A DNA stretch of 64,000 nucleotides from Larkinella sp049445795. GTDB lineage: Bacteria; Bacteroidota; Bacteroidia; Cytophagales; Spirosomataceae. Positions 25,245 to 34,579 of the stretch are shown here, one piece after another. Location of the stretch: positions 1-64,000 of the forward strand of contig NZ_JBMSDT010000010.1 in the NCBI RefSeq assembly GCF_049445795.1, read 5' to 3'. The notes beneath the pieces are model-generated. The model made no database searches and was not told the origin of the DNA. It saw nothing but the letters and a program-made list of their open reading frames with translations. The stretch's first letter is position 1, and every line of letters begins with the position of its first letter. Made by a program: the position numbers and the translations under genes.

Positions 25245-25459
25245 AGGACGGTAGTTCTGCCACTTTCGGTTTTTGGACAAAGCAAAGATCACCACAATGG
25301 CAGAAACCGGCAATTCCAGGGCGGAAAATGAAGCCACTCAGTCAGCTTTGGCTGTCAATCTGTCACATTTTGGCCTCCGTAGCGGGGCTGGCATAGGTCT
25401 TGTTCAATAGGCTACTGAAGTTTGTCAAACGACTAAAAGCAGGACATACTAAACGTATC

Positions 25460-27388
25460 ATGGGAAAGATTATAGGAATTGACTTAGGAACAACCAACTC
25501 GTGTGTCGCGGTTATGGAAGGCAACGAGCCGGTGGTGATCGCTAACAGCGAGGGCCGTCGGACCACCCCGTCGGTTGTGGCCTTCATGGACAACGGCAAT
25601 GGCGAACGCAAGGTGGGTGATCCGGCCAAGCGGCAAGCCATCACGAACCCCAAGAACACGATCTCCTCGATCAAACGGTTCATGGGAAAACGCTATAACG
25701 AAGTTCAAAAAGAAATTAGCTCAGTCGCTTATTCCGTAGAACGGGGACCCAATGACACCCCGCGCGTCCGGATTGGCGATCGTCAATATACTCCGCAGGA
25801 AATTTCGGCGCTGATTCTGCAAAAAATGAAGCAGACCGCCGAGGATTACCTGGGACAAACCGTAACGGAAGCCGTTATCACGGTTCCGGCTTATTTTAAC
25901 GACGCCGAACGGCAGGCTACTAAAGAAGCCGGTCAGATTGCCGGGCTGGACGTGAAACGGATCATCAACGAACCGACGGCAGCCGCCCTGGCTTACGGTC
26001 TGGACAAGAAACACCAGGACATGAAAATCGCCGTATTCGACCTCGGGGGCGGCACGTTCGATATTTCGATTCTGGAATTGGGCGACGGCGTGTTTGAAGT
26101 AAAATCAACCGATGGCGATACGCACCTCGGAGGTGACGACTTCGACCAGGTCATCATCGACTGGCTGGCGCAGGAATTCAAAAACGACGAAAATATCGAC
26201 CTGCGGCAGGACCCGATGGCCCTGCAACGATTGAAAGAAGCCGCCGAAAAAGCGAAGGTTGAATTGTCAAGCTCCAGCTCGACGGAAATCAACCTGCCGT
26301 ATATCATGCCGGTGAACGGGATTCCGAAACACCTGGTGCGGACATTGAGCCGCGCGAAATTCGAGCAACTCGCCGATTCGCTGATTCAGCGGAGCCTCGA
26401 ACCCTGCCGCCGGGCCTTGAAAAACTCGGGTCTGTCGGCCAGCCAGATCGACGAGGTGATTCTGGTCGGTGGCTCAACCCGGATTCCGAAAGTACAGGAC
26501 GAGGTGGAAAAACTGTTCGGCAAAAAACCATCGAAAAGCGTCAACCCGGATGAAGCTGTGGCCGTGGGTGCTGCTATTCAGGGTGGTGTCCTGACGGGTG
26601 AGGTGAAAGACGTCCTGCTACTCGACGTGATTCCGCTGTCGCTGGGGATCGAAACGATGGGTGGCGTTCTGACCCGTTTGATCGACGCCAACACGACGAT
26701 TCCGACGAAAAAATCAGAAACGTTCTCGACGGCATCCGACAACCAGCCGAGCGTGGAAATTCACATCCTGCAAGGCGAACGGCCCCTGGCGAGCCAAAAC
26801 CGCTCCCTCGGTCGCTTCCACCTCGACGGTATTCCGCCCGCACCGCGTGGGATTCCGCAAATTGAGGTGACGTTCGACATCGATGCCAACGGGATTCTGA
26901 ACGTAACCGCCCGCGACAAGGGAACTGGTAAAGAACAGAAAATCCGCATCGAAGCGTCAAGCGGTCTGAGTGATGACGAAATCACCCGGATGCGCGAAGA
27001 AGCCAAGGCCAACGAAGCCGCTGATAAAGCCGAGCGTGAACTGATCGACAAGGTCAATCAGGCTGACTCGCTGATTTTCCAAACGGAGAAACAGTTGAAA
27101 GAATACGGTGATAAACTGTCGGAAGGGAATAAATCCGCCATCGAAGGGGCGCTGAGCGAATTACGGTCGGCTCACAGCAGCCGGAACGCAGCCGCCATCG
27201 ATGCCGGTGTTGAGAAATTGAATGCCGCCTGGGCAGCCGCTTCGCAGGAGATGTATAACGCCACCGCCGGTGCGCAGGGACCGAACCCGGCCGACGGTTT
27301 CGCGAACGGCAACGGTTCAGCCAACGGACAAACCGGTCAGACCGCCGGTGACAACGTCTCGGATGTCCCGTTCGAAGAAGTGAAGTAA
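25460..27388 (+). CDS. dnaK: Chaperone protein DnaK (Hsp70)
   Basis: 642 residues from the ATG at 25460 (MGKIIGIDLGTTNSC); an in-frame upstream ATG would add 20 basic residues not seen in the family. The ATPase domain (about 1-385) includes DLGGGTFDISIL, NEPTAAALAYG and VGGSTRIPKVQ. The substrate-binding domain follows (DVIPLSLGIET, then LQGERPLA), then the helical lid and a Gly/Asn-rich tail ending EEVK. DnaK folds client proteins with DnaJ and GrpE, which are not next to it. No CIRCE element is visible in the 251-bp upstream gap, so control is not by a nearby HrcA site. Confidence 0.98.
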   Translation: MGKIIGIDLGTTNSCVAVMEGNEPVVIANSEGRRTTPSVVAFMDNGNGERKVGDPAKRQAITNPKNTISSIKRFMGKRYNEVQKEISSVAYSVERGPNDTPRVRIGDRQYTPQEISALILQKMKQTAEDYLGQTVTEAVITVPAYFNDAERQATKEAGQIAGLDVKRIINEPTAAALAYGLDKKHQDMKIAVFDLGGGTFDISILELGDGVFEVKSTDGDTHLGGDDFDQVIIDWLAQEFKNDENIDLRQDPMALQRLKEAAEKAKVELSSSSSTEINLPYIMPVNGIPKHLVRTLSRAKFEQLADSLIQRSLEPCRRALKNSGLSASQIDEVILVGGSTRIPKVQDEVEKLFGKKPSKSVNPDEAVAVGAAIQGGVLTGEVKDVLLLDVIPLSLGIETMGGVLTRLIDANTTIPTKKSETFSTASDNQPSVEIHILQGERPLASQNRSLGRFHLDGIPPAPRGIPQIEVTFDIDANGILNVTARDKGTGKEQKIRIEASSGLSDDEITRMREEAKANEAADKAERELIDKVNQADSLIFQTEKQLKEYGDKLSEGNKSAIEGALSELRSAHSSRNAAAIDAGVEKLNAAWAAASQEMYNATAGAQGPNPADGFANGNGSANGQTGQTAGDNVSDVPFEEVK

Positions 27389-27408
27389 TCAATTCAACTA
27401 CAATCGAA

Positions 27409-27439
27409 AGCCAGCGTGTTTTGCACGCTGGCTTTTTTT
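27409..27439 (+). terminator. Terminator after dnaK
   Basis: AGCCAGCGTG and CACGCTGGCT pair perfectly around TTTTG, followed by seven T residues; A residues precede the stem, so it can also work for the converging methyltransferase gene. Confidence 0.92.
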
Positions 27440-27443
27440 GTGC

Positions 27444-28082
27444 CTACCCGATTTTCTGCCAATAGCCGCTTCCGATCATCCCTCCAAAAAAAGGTTGTAT
27501 ATCTCCCGGTGTCAACGAGTCATTTAACATACCAACCCAGTTGGGCAGGTTACGGGCTTCGATCCGGCTAACTGTCCGAAAAAACCGGTATTGACTCCAC
27601 AGCAACAGCCGTTGCCACCCGCGACGCGGGGGTAGAAAATCGCTGCACAGCCACCAACCGTTCGGGCGCAAGGCCGTGAGCAAGGGCGGCAAAATCCGGT
27701 TTTTCAGCCGGTTCTCCGAAAAAAGGTCCAGGATAAATGGGGTGATCACCACATCGACCCGATCGTTCGAGCGAACAGAAGTTTCGGTTCCGATTCGGAA
27801 ATCCACGCGGGGATCGTCCTTCACCCGCTTCCGTGACATTGAAATCATCTTGGGTGAGGCATCAAGGTAAATGATTTTCCGGGGATCGCAGGTTGCCAGT
27901 AGTCGGGCCAGCAGCCAACCCGTTCCTCCTCCGAAAATCAGGATTGTTGATCGGGCCGGAAGCAAGTCCAGCCAGCGGGACTGCGCTTTTAGTAGAGCGT
28001 TCCCGAAGACGAGCCGGGAAAGGAAGTCGTAGAACGAGGCAATCCCATCGAAGCCGGAATCGGTAGCCCGGAGTTGGGTCAT
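27444..28082 (-). CDS. Class I SAM-dependent methyltransferase
   Basis: 212 residues. The SAM-binding loop is ILIFGGGTGWLLA (motif I), with YLDASPKMI as the following acidic strand and DVVITPFILDLF as motif IV. It is of the UbiE/Methyltransf_11 type by general shape. Two Trp/Arg-rich segments (RRGWQRLLLW, QYRFFR) may contact a membrane or a lipid substrate, which is speculation. The acceptor is unknown. It lies 54 bp downstream of the AT-rich membrane-protein gene on the same strand. Confidence 0.8.
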   Translation of the reverse strand: MTQLRATDSGFDGIASFYDFLSRLVFGNALLKAQSRWLDLLPARSTILIFGGGTGWLLARLLATCDPRKIIYLDASPKMISMSRKRVKDDPRVDFRIGTETSVRSNDRVDVVITPFILDLFSENRLKNRILPPLLTALRPNGWWLCSDFLPPRRGWQRLLLWSQYRFFRTVSRIEARNLPNWVGMLNDSLTPGDIQPFFGGMIGSGYWQKIG

Positions 28083-28136
28083 GGGCCAGACGGTTTTTTG
28101 ATTTTACCCTAATAACGGAACTGCCGCAGAAAGGGT

Positions 28137-29786
28137 CTAATCGTTCCGGATATAAATATTAATTGATCCGTTGCGAGCCTGGAGATGATACGTCCGATTC
28201 AAATCCGGAAAAACCGTTTCCAACCGGATCTGGTACGGTTCGTAACGATCATCTTCCAGAATAAACCGCGGGTGATTCTGGTGAAGATCGGCAGCATACC
28301 GCAAAATAAAATACGACTGCAGCGAGGAGGGATTGATTTGCCGGGATGCAAATACATCCCGGGTTCCCGGTAGCAGGGACGTGTAACAATACAAATGAGC
28401 CAGGTTCCCGTGACCCCAAATGCTCATCCGGTCCGTGGGACGGGCCAGCTTCTGAACGGTTGCCACCAGCGGGTCGGGTTGATAACTGAAATGCAAGGCA
28501 TACTCGATTCCGGTATTTTTCGTGCGTAAAGGCCATACGGTGAAGGCTGCAAATAAACTGAAAATAGTGATCAGTAGCAGGGAATAACGTTGAGGAGTCT
28601 GGTTTAAAAATTCGCCCAGAACTATGCTTAAACTCCAGAAAAATGGGAAAAAGAAAAAAACTAAATAGTGGTTGAAAGACTGTCCTGGTTTAATCACCGA
28701 ATACCAAATTACTGCCAATAACAAAGTGCAATAAACAATAAGTTTTCGTTGAAAAGGTACTCCCTTGATTAGTAGACTAGCTAAGCCTATAGCAAGGATC
28801 AAAACGATACTAAGGCAGAAGGGCGAAATGTCCGGTGAATCCACAATAAGATTAGGAACCAACCACCACTTCATGTCACTTAGAGAGCCACTGTATTCGG
28901 CATTAAATAGTAAATACGAGTAAATAAAATCAATGAATAATGAATGGACCGCTAGGTAAATAGAAAGGAGCGCCGTTGGCGCTAGACCACAGGTGATCAA
29001 AGCAACGGCCTTCTGAACACTGAGTTGTTTTCGAACTTCTATAAACAAAAATAACACAATTATTCCGGCCATAAGAACGCCCTGAAGTTTAGCATAGGGC
29101 ATCAACCCGGCTACTAGACATAGCCCATAGGCATAACGAAAACTACGACCGGAAAGGACCGCCGAGAAGCAAAGTAACTCGATCGATAACAGCAGGTGAG
29201 GTATTAGCTCGGAGCTATAACCGGTAAAGTCAAAGAGCGTAAGCGAAGCACAAAAAAGAGCATATAAGGCTGTTATAGAGTAGGCTAGACGGACATTGTA
29301 TAGATATTTAACTGAAAAAAAAAGGCAGATGAGACTGGGGATATAACAAAATAAAATACCAACGATACGTATAGTGGTGTAGTTAACCGATCCGAACAGC
29401 CAATAAGAAAGGGAGAGGAAGTAGGAGTTTAGTGGACCAACAGTTAAACAGTCAAACGATTGCCATATTCTGGGATCATTTAAAAGAACACCAGTGCCTG
29501 CAATATATACGCTTTCATCCAGATTTTGCTCTGGTAATAGGGTATAGGGTAACCGAAAAATTAAAATAATAAGAGCACAAGTAAGTAGAAATAGGTTTCG
29601 CAATGAAGGTTTATAATTTGATTTTTGGAGTAGCCAGAATAACCAAATAATAAGCGAAAGTTTAACAGTCAGATTGACTTTTTGGACAGACGGAATGGCT
29701 TTGATAAATTCAATGAGCGCAGTGTGCAAATTGCCCGGATAAGAAATAGGAGAGTTGGCTAATAGAAAAGTAAAAAGGTGTTTCAT
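28137..29786 (-). CDS. Polytopic membrane protein, probable GT-C type glycosyltransferase
   Basis: 549 residues from the ATG at 29786; a TTG 57 bases upstream is a weaker start. About ten hydrophobic segments fill residues 30-460, and a soluble C-terminal part follows. The first external loop carries the acidic motif EQNLDESVY, in the position where ArnT/PMT-like enzymes have catalytic acids. This suggests a lipid-linked sugar transferase (GT39-like). Composition is odd: two sampled lines near the N-terminal end (29521-29640) have 38 G/C of 120 (32%), while 28381-28440, in the C-terminal part, has 32 of 60 (53%). The 5' two thirds may have been acquired or may evolve under different constraints. 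Confidence 0.6.
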   Translation of the reverse strand: MKHLFTFLLANSPISYPGNLHTALIEFIKAIPSVQKVNLTVKLSLIIWLFWLLQKSNYKPSLRNLFLLTCALIILIFRLPYTLLPEQNLDESVYIAGTGVLLNDPRIWQSFDCLTVGPLNSYFLSLSYWLFGSVNYTTIRIVGILFCYIPSLICLFFSVKYLYNVRLAYSITALYALFCASLTLFDFTGYSSELIPHLLLSIELLCFSAVLSGRSFRYAYGLCLVAGLMPYAKLQGVLMAGIIVLFLFIEVRKQLSVQKAVALITCGLAPTALLSIYLAVHSLFIDFIYSYLLFNAEYSGSLSDMKWWLVPNLIVDSPDISPFCLSIVLILAIGLASLLIKGVPFQRKLIVYCTLLLAVIWYSVIKPGQSFNHYLVFFFFPFFWSLSIVLGEFLNQTPQRYSLLLITIFSLFAAFTVWPLRTKNTGIEYALHFSYQPDPLVATVQKLARPTDRMSIWGHGNLAHLYCYTSLLPGTRDVFASRQINPSSLQSYFILRYAADLHQNHPRFILEDDRYEPYQIRLETVFPDLNRTYHLQARNGSINIYIRND

Positions 29787-29935
29787 GCCATCTAATGAAG
29801 GAATAATCACCTGCAATGTACTGGATAGCCAACGGTTAGACAAAATGTTTAGGAGAAAACAAGCAGAAATGTTGCCGTTAGAGATAACTTTTTAAGGGTA
29901 TGACCGTCTTATGATAAAAGAAAAATATATCTATT

Positions 29936-30715
29936 ATGAAAAAATGTTTATTGTTATTTATTATCATGGTTTTGTGCGGAATTAATGCCTTTCCTGTGTT
30001 TTCACAAACCAGAATCCCGAAGTCCCAATCCGATTCACATCCGGCCAGTTTTGCGATTCGGGGCGGTTTTACCAAACTTTTCGGAGATCTGAACGAACCG
30101 CTGACGGGCGGCTTTGGGGGGGCACTGTTGATTCTGCCTGTGTATAAAACCGTCTCGATCGAAACACCGGTGGAAACCGGGACGTTGCTGGCCCAACAGA
30201 AAGAATACTACAATTCCAGCGCCAAAACCCGGTTTATTCAGGCGGCTTTGACAGCTTCGGTGGACGTCCTCGACTGGTTTAAGGAGGAACGAAGCCTGCA
30301 CGAAATCCGGCCCTATGTCGGGGCCGGGCTGCTTTTTTTTCGGGCCGAAGCGCGGGACCTGACGACCGGGCGGGTGCAGCGGGTGACGAACAACCAGGGC
30401 AGTCACCGGTCGCGCGACGGCATTGAGGCACGCGGTAAGGCGGGCGTCAAACGCACCCACGAACTGGTTTACGTCCTCGGGTTGCGCGGATCGACGGCCC
30501 TGGCTCGGCGGGTGAGTATCTTTTGCGATGTGCGGTTCAACATCGTGCGGACTGATAAACTGGATGCCACGCTGGATAATAACAACGGGGTTATGCAGGC
30601 TACCGGACCGGCCTTTACGGAAGGGAACCACTACGGAACCAATAGCCACGACAAATGGGGCTATATAGCGGGTGGCCTGAATTTCTACTTTGGTGAGCGG
30701 TTTAAGAAAAAGTGA
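29936..30715 (+). CDS. Exported protein, probable outer-membrane beta-barrel
   Basis: 259 residues with a clear signal peptide (MKKCLLLFIIMVLCG, cleavage near FSQ). The mature part alternates polar and hydrophobic residues as in small barrels, with strands such as FAIRGGFTKLFGDL, IRPYVGAGLLFFR and VSIFCDVRFNIVR, and the last strand ends AGGLNFYFGERF. A Lys/Arg-rich loop (HRSRDGIEARGKAGVKR) is unusual for an exposed segment. I recognise no named family. The 5' end shares the AT-rich composition of the divergent membrane-protein gene. Confidence 0.6.
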   Translation: MKKCLLLFIIMVLCGINAFPVFSQTRIPKSQSDSHPASFAIRGGFTKLFGDLNEPLTGGFGGALLILPVYKTVSIETPVETGTLLAQQKEYYNSSAKTRFIQAALTASVDVLDWFKEERSLHEIRPYVGAGLLFFRAEARDLTTGRVQRVTNNQGSHRSRDGIEARGKAGVKRTHELVYVLGLRGSTALARRVSIFCDVRFNIVRTDKLDATLDNNNGVMQATGPAFTEGNHYGTNSHDKWGYIAGGLNFYFGERFKKK

Positions 30716-30722
30716 ATGACCA

Positions 30723-30868
30723 AGAGACTGTGTAAATTTTATAATTTTCCTTGTTTCGCTTTGCTCCAACCTCCTAAAGGGGCTTTTGAAATCCGGATGT
30801 TTCAGCCCCCTTTAGGGGTTGGGGGATGATTTAAGCGTTCAAAGTCCAATTTTTAGACAGTTTCTAAC
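30723..30868. repeat. Nested intergenic inverted repeat with CCCCCTAAAGGGG-type core
   Basis: The inner arms (about 30764-30790 and 30800-30825) pair CTCCAACCTCCTAAAGGGG against CCCCCTTTAGGGGTTGGG. The outer arms pair GAGACTGTGTAAATTTT with AAATTGG/AATTTTTAGACAGTTTC imperfectly. The inner core resembles a word dispersed in many Bacteroidota genomes. It fills the gap between two convergent genes. Confidence 0.65.
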
Positions 30869-30906
30869 ACCCTCATAGAGTTGGGTAACCGCTGCCACGG
30901 TGTGTC

Positions 30907-33360
30907 TCATTTTCCGGCTACAAAATCCGCGTACGTAGCGCACTCCCGGATCATTTCGTTGTGAAATCGGGTCTGCCGGTAATTTTGGGAGAGTTTTGCC
31001 AGAAAACCAGAGTATTGCTCGCGCCGGAGCTGCTTCATTTCGGCTTCGAACGGCTCCATATCCGCCGAATAGTTGCGTTTGGCCCACTCCAGTTCGTGCC
31101 GGGTTCGGAAGGCGTTTTCGTCGCAGCGGGCGGCCATGAAACAGGCTTTAGCGGCCAGTTCGGGATTTTTGGCGACCGTGATGGCTCTTTCGAAGTACGC
31201 TTTGGCCGAGCGGTTGCTGTAATAATCCAGTTGCGCCACGGCATCCAGCGCCTGATTGCGGTCGCCTTTTGCCACCTGCCGGTAGGTGTAATGGCTAAAA
31301 ACCGGTTCACCACTGCTCCAGCGGGCCCGTACCAGAATCCAGGCATTCCCGAACCAGCTCAGGTTGTAGGCCCCGCATCCCAATTGATAGTATCGTTCGG
31401 CCGCCTGATCGCCCGATGCGGTTTTTGCCTGCGTTTCTAACTCGACCATTTTTTTCAGAAACGCATCCGGTGTGTACGGATTCGGTGCATAGTCGCCCTC
31501 ATTTTTGGCCGTGAGCTTGACCGCGAACGGGTCGATGGTAAAGTACTGGCTGAACGGTTCGGCTTTCCAAGTTTTCGGACTGACTTTGGCGTAAGCGTCG
31601 GCAGCTTCGGCGTACCGGTTTTCGGCCAGCAACCGCCGACCGAGCAGCAGGTGTAGCGCGTCGGTCGAAAAACCGGTCAGTTTCAGCAATCGCTGGTCAA
31701 AGTCGTTCAAATTCGGGTTGGTCGCAAACTTTACGACTTGCTGCACTGTAGCGGCTGAGGTGGTGTCCTCAATGTCGTACAAATCCGACTGGCTGTCGAA
31801 ATACCCGTCGCCCCGGTTTAGCTGGTAGGATGTCAGGGCCGTAAGCAGAAAGCCTTTGGCGGTATTGGCTCCGTCGGCGGGTGAGCCTTTCGACCGGAAA
31901 CAACCGCTCAGAAAACCGCCTGATTCGGCCGGAGTAGGTTTGCCGTAGCCGTATTTCGTGGCCCATTGTTTGCAGGTTTCGACAAAGGCGTTGGTCAGGT
32001 AAAAATTGGCCGAATTGCCAAACTGCTCCAGGTAGCCGATGAACTGATTCTCCGCTTCGGGCGTCACCTTGTCGGTTTGAGCTGTTAGCAGCAGCATCTT
32101 TTCGAGCACGATCTGTTTCTTCAAAACCGGGTTGTCGGTCGGTTGCTGACCGGCCAGGTCGAGGTGTTTCTGGGCATCTGCGTAATTTTTGGTCAAGTAG
32201 TCCAGGTACGCTGTGGCCGTATACCAGAACGCCGGGTTGCCCAGCGCCTTGTTTTCGGCCGATTCGAGCGCAAAATCGCGTAGTTGCTGGAAATAAGTCG
32301 GGGCTTCGGTTTTACGCTCCAGAAACCGCAGCGAGTCGGCCCGGCTTGCGTCGTCGTAGGCGTAAATGGGGGCGGTTTCCTGGAAAAAGAAATATTCGTT
32401 GCGGTTGATTTCCCGCGCCATCACCAGTTCGATGAGCGGATTTTTCGGATTTAGTCGAACCATTTCTTTCAAAAATGGCAGGGCGTCCTGCTTCGGCTGA
32501 ATGGCGCACAGGGCGTATACGGCGGCTTTTTCGCGATCGTTCTGGCTGTATTCTAGCGATTTCTCCCGAAACCGGATGCCATAGATCCGCAGGCTTGCCT
32601 CAGCTTCGCGCCGACGTGACGGACAACGATCGAACACCTGCGCAAACTCGTAGATGGCCTTCGCCGTGTCGCCCAGCGCCATTGTGGCCCCGGCGTGCCG
32701 GCACAGAGCCCAGTCGCTCAGGAACGTCTTCCGGGGCAGCGGTTTAATTAGTTGATCGTACAGCGTGAGGCTTTGAGTGTATTGCTTCGTCATGGCGGCC
32801 AGCTTCACGGCCTGAAAAGCGTAGCGTTCCTTCAGAAAACCGTCGGACGTTGCCGTGTAGCCCGCTTTGGCTTCGTCGAGCAAAGCCCGGAGCGGAGCCG
32901 TCGAGGTATCCAGTCGCGCCGAGTCGACTTCCCAGCGGTTGACCGGCTGGGGCGTGGCTTCTTCTACCCGCCAGGCTAGATTCAGGTATTCCAGAGCCGC
33001 CGGATTCGAAGCCGATGCCCACCGAACCAGGCCGTTCGAGGCTCCCATGTCGCGGTTGTAAAGCGCGGCACCGATGTCAGTTTGAGCGACTTTCCCTTTG
33101 GCATACGCATCCCAGGCCAGGATGTTCTGGTCAGTCTGCATAGTGTCTTCGTCGGTATCGTAATTATCGTCGTAGCGGTACAATTGTGGGGTAAAATGAT
33201 AAATCTGATCCTGCGCGGAGGCCCGGCTGCTTTCGGGCATGAAAAAGCTCATAAACTCGTTCAGGTCGGAGGTGCTGGGACCACAGGCGAAGCCGATCAG
33301 AATGGCCAGCGACAACAGCACACTACGGACCCGGCCGGAAAAGAGAGTGGAGAAACGCAT
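30907..33360 (-). CDS. Large helical-repeat lipoprotein
   Basis: 817 residues. The signal ends in the lipobox IGFAC with Cys26, so it should be lipid-anchored. The rest is mostly helical, with TPR-like pairs (YAFQAVKLAAMTKQYTQSLTLYDQL, AGATMALGDTAKAIYEFAQVF, YAEAADAYAKVSPKTW). Large size and repeats suggest a scaffold in the envelope. No enzyme motif is visible, and I cannot name the family. Its start codon lies inside the last 38 bp of the upstream gene, so the two are an operon with coupled translation. Confidence 0.65.
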   Translation of the reverse strand: MRFSTLFSGRVRSVLLSLAILIGFACGPSTSDLNEFMSFFMPESSRASAQDQIYHFTPQLYRYDDNYDTDEDTMQTDQNILAWDAYAKGKVAQTDIGAALYNRDMGASNGLVRWASASNPAALEYLNLAWRVEEATPQPVNRWEVDSARLDTSTAPLRALLDEAKAGYTATSDGFLKERYAFQAVKLAAMTKQYTQSLTLYDQLIKPLPRKTFLSDWALCRHAGATMALGDTAKAIYEFAQVFDRCPSRRREAEASLRIYGIRFREKSLEYSQNDREKAAVYALCAIQPKQDALPFLKEMVRLNPKNPLIELVMAREINRNEYFFFQETAPIYAYDDASRADSLRFLERKTEAPTYFQQLRDFALESAENKALGNPAFWYTATAYLDYLTKNYADAQKHLDLAGQQPTDNPVLKKQIVLEKMLLLTAQTDKVTPEAENQFIGYLEQFGNSANFYLTNAFVETCKQWATKYGYGKPTPAESGGFLSGCFRSKGSPADGANTAKGFLLTALTSYQLNRGDGYFDSQSDLYDIEDTTSAATVQQVVKFATNPNLNDFDQRLLKLTGFSTDALHLLLGRRLLAENRYAEAADAYAKVSPKTWKAEPFSQYFTIDPFAVKLTAKNEGDYAPNPYTPDAFLKKMVELETQAKTASGDQAAERYYQLGCGAYNLSWFGNAWILVRARWSSGEPVFSHYTYRQVAKGDRNQALDAVAQLDYYSNRSAKAYFERAITVAKNPELAAKACFMAARCDENAFRTRHELEWAKRNYSADMEPFEAEMKQLRREQYSGFLAKLSQNYRQTRFHNEMIRECATYADFVAGK

Positions 33361-34381
33361 CGGAATACGGCGATGTTACAGTCGAATCAAGGTGATAGAG
33401 GGCAAATGTAAGTTTTTGATTGGGAATTTTTGATAACAAAACCGCTCGTCCTTGTTCCAGGTCGGCGGGCTGAACGGATTCGGCGCGGAAGAGGTCGCCC
33501 CGCCGGACGGAAAAGCCAAAAACCGTCGTGTCACGTTGGGCTTCGAAGCGGTTTTCGGCCACCGGTTTCAGGGCCGGAATCACCCGGAGCTTCGAAGCGT
33601 CCACGTTGTTCAGAAACGTCAAAAACCGGTTGCTGCGGTACACGACCGTCCACCGGAACAGGGGCAATACCACATCCAGGGGCAGTTTGTAGGCATTCAG
33701 CGAACCGAGATACCGCCCGGCTACCTCCAGATCGTAAATCGAATTGCGGGTGGCGGGGCGTTTCCAGTCCGCCATGTTGTACACCATCAGCATGCCCCGG
33801 TCGACGGGCGGGATGCCGGTTTGGTCAGGGTACTTGATCTGGTGCAGCCGAATGGTGGCCGACAATGTGCCTGAAAACCGTTTTTTTATTTCACGCAACA
33901 ACCGAAAATAATTCGACCGGCTCGATGCACTCCAGTCGCAGTCCAGTTGAATTTCGTTAATCGATATACGGTTTTCCCGCCTGAGCAGTCTAATCTTCCG
34001 TTCGATATTTTCGGCCAATGTTGGAATAGCCGATGCCGGGCAGCGGATCAATGTCTGGTTAGTGATGAACACGACCGGCACGAGCGACAAGCCGTTTGGC
34101 ATCTCGGCAAACCGGATGACGGCTTTGGGCTGGGGCCCTTGCGTGGCCGGGTCCCAGTCGACATCGAAAAACCGGATGTACAGCTTTTGAACCGCAAGCC
34201 GATGGAGCAATTTTCGTTCGTTAGGAGCCAGTCGGAAGGTGGTTTGCCAAAAATAAAAAGCGGGAGTGAGTTGTTTCGGCTGCGGTTTTTCGCAGGAAAC
34301 ACACAACAGCATAGCCGCAAGTACCCGGCTAATGGCATTGATGCGCAACAAAACGGTATCCAACGTGGCTTTTAGGATCAT
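33323..34381 (-). CDS. Lipoprotein with TIM-barrel-like domain, function unknown
   Basis: 352 residues from the ATG at 34381. That start gives a short signal and lipobox (AAMLLCVSC, Cys30); the longer open frame upstream has no export signal. The mature part has alternating strands and helices: AFYFWQTTFRL, LYIRFFDVDWDP, LVPVVFITN, INEIQLDCDWS and GMLMVYNMAD. The acidic ends of several strands are typical of glycosidase-like barrels, and DUF3142-type proteins are a possible match that I hold weakly. It overlaps the large helical lipoprotein gene by 38 bp and is divergent from the barrel gene at 34580. Confidence 0.6.
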   Translation of the reverse strand: MILKATLDTVLLRINAISRVLAAMLLCVSCEKPQPKQLTPAFYFWQTTFRLAPNERKLLHRLAVQKLYIRFFDVDWDPATQGPQPKAVIRFAEMPNGLSLVPVVFITNQTLIRCPASAIPTLAENIERKIRLLRRENRISINEIQLDCDWSASSRSNYFRLLREIKKRFSGTLSATIRLHQIKYPDQTGIPPVDRGMLMVYNMADWKRPATRNSIYDLEVAGRYLGSLNAYKLPLDVVLPLFRWTVVYRSNRFLTFLNNVDASKLRVIPALKPVAENRFEAQRDTTVFGFSVRRGDLFRAESVQPADLEQGRAVLLSKIPNQKLTFALYHLDSTVTSPYSDAFLHSLFRPGP

Positions 34382-34579
34382 CCGAATGCAAAGTAAGTCG
34401 TTCAGTTTGGATTGACGTACAACAGGTGAGGCAACATCGATTAGCAGACAGCCAGTTCGCTGCATTACACACAAGTCAGTAACTTTAAAATAATGTTCAT
34501 ACGATTGCGCATTCCAAAAAAATGACTCCTTAACTTGCCTACATTCTATCCCACGCAATCGATCTTTACGGCCAAACCA

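Noticed and set aside
25209..25459. CIRCE or other heat-shock operator before dnaK
   Set aside because: No TTAGCACTC-N9-GAGTGCTAA-like repeat is present; only a terminator for the upstream gene is visible.
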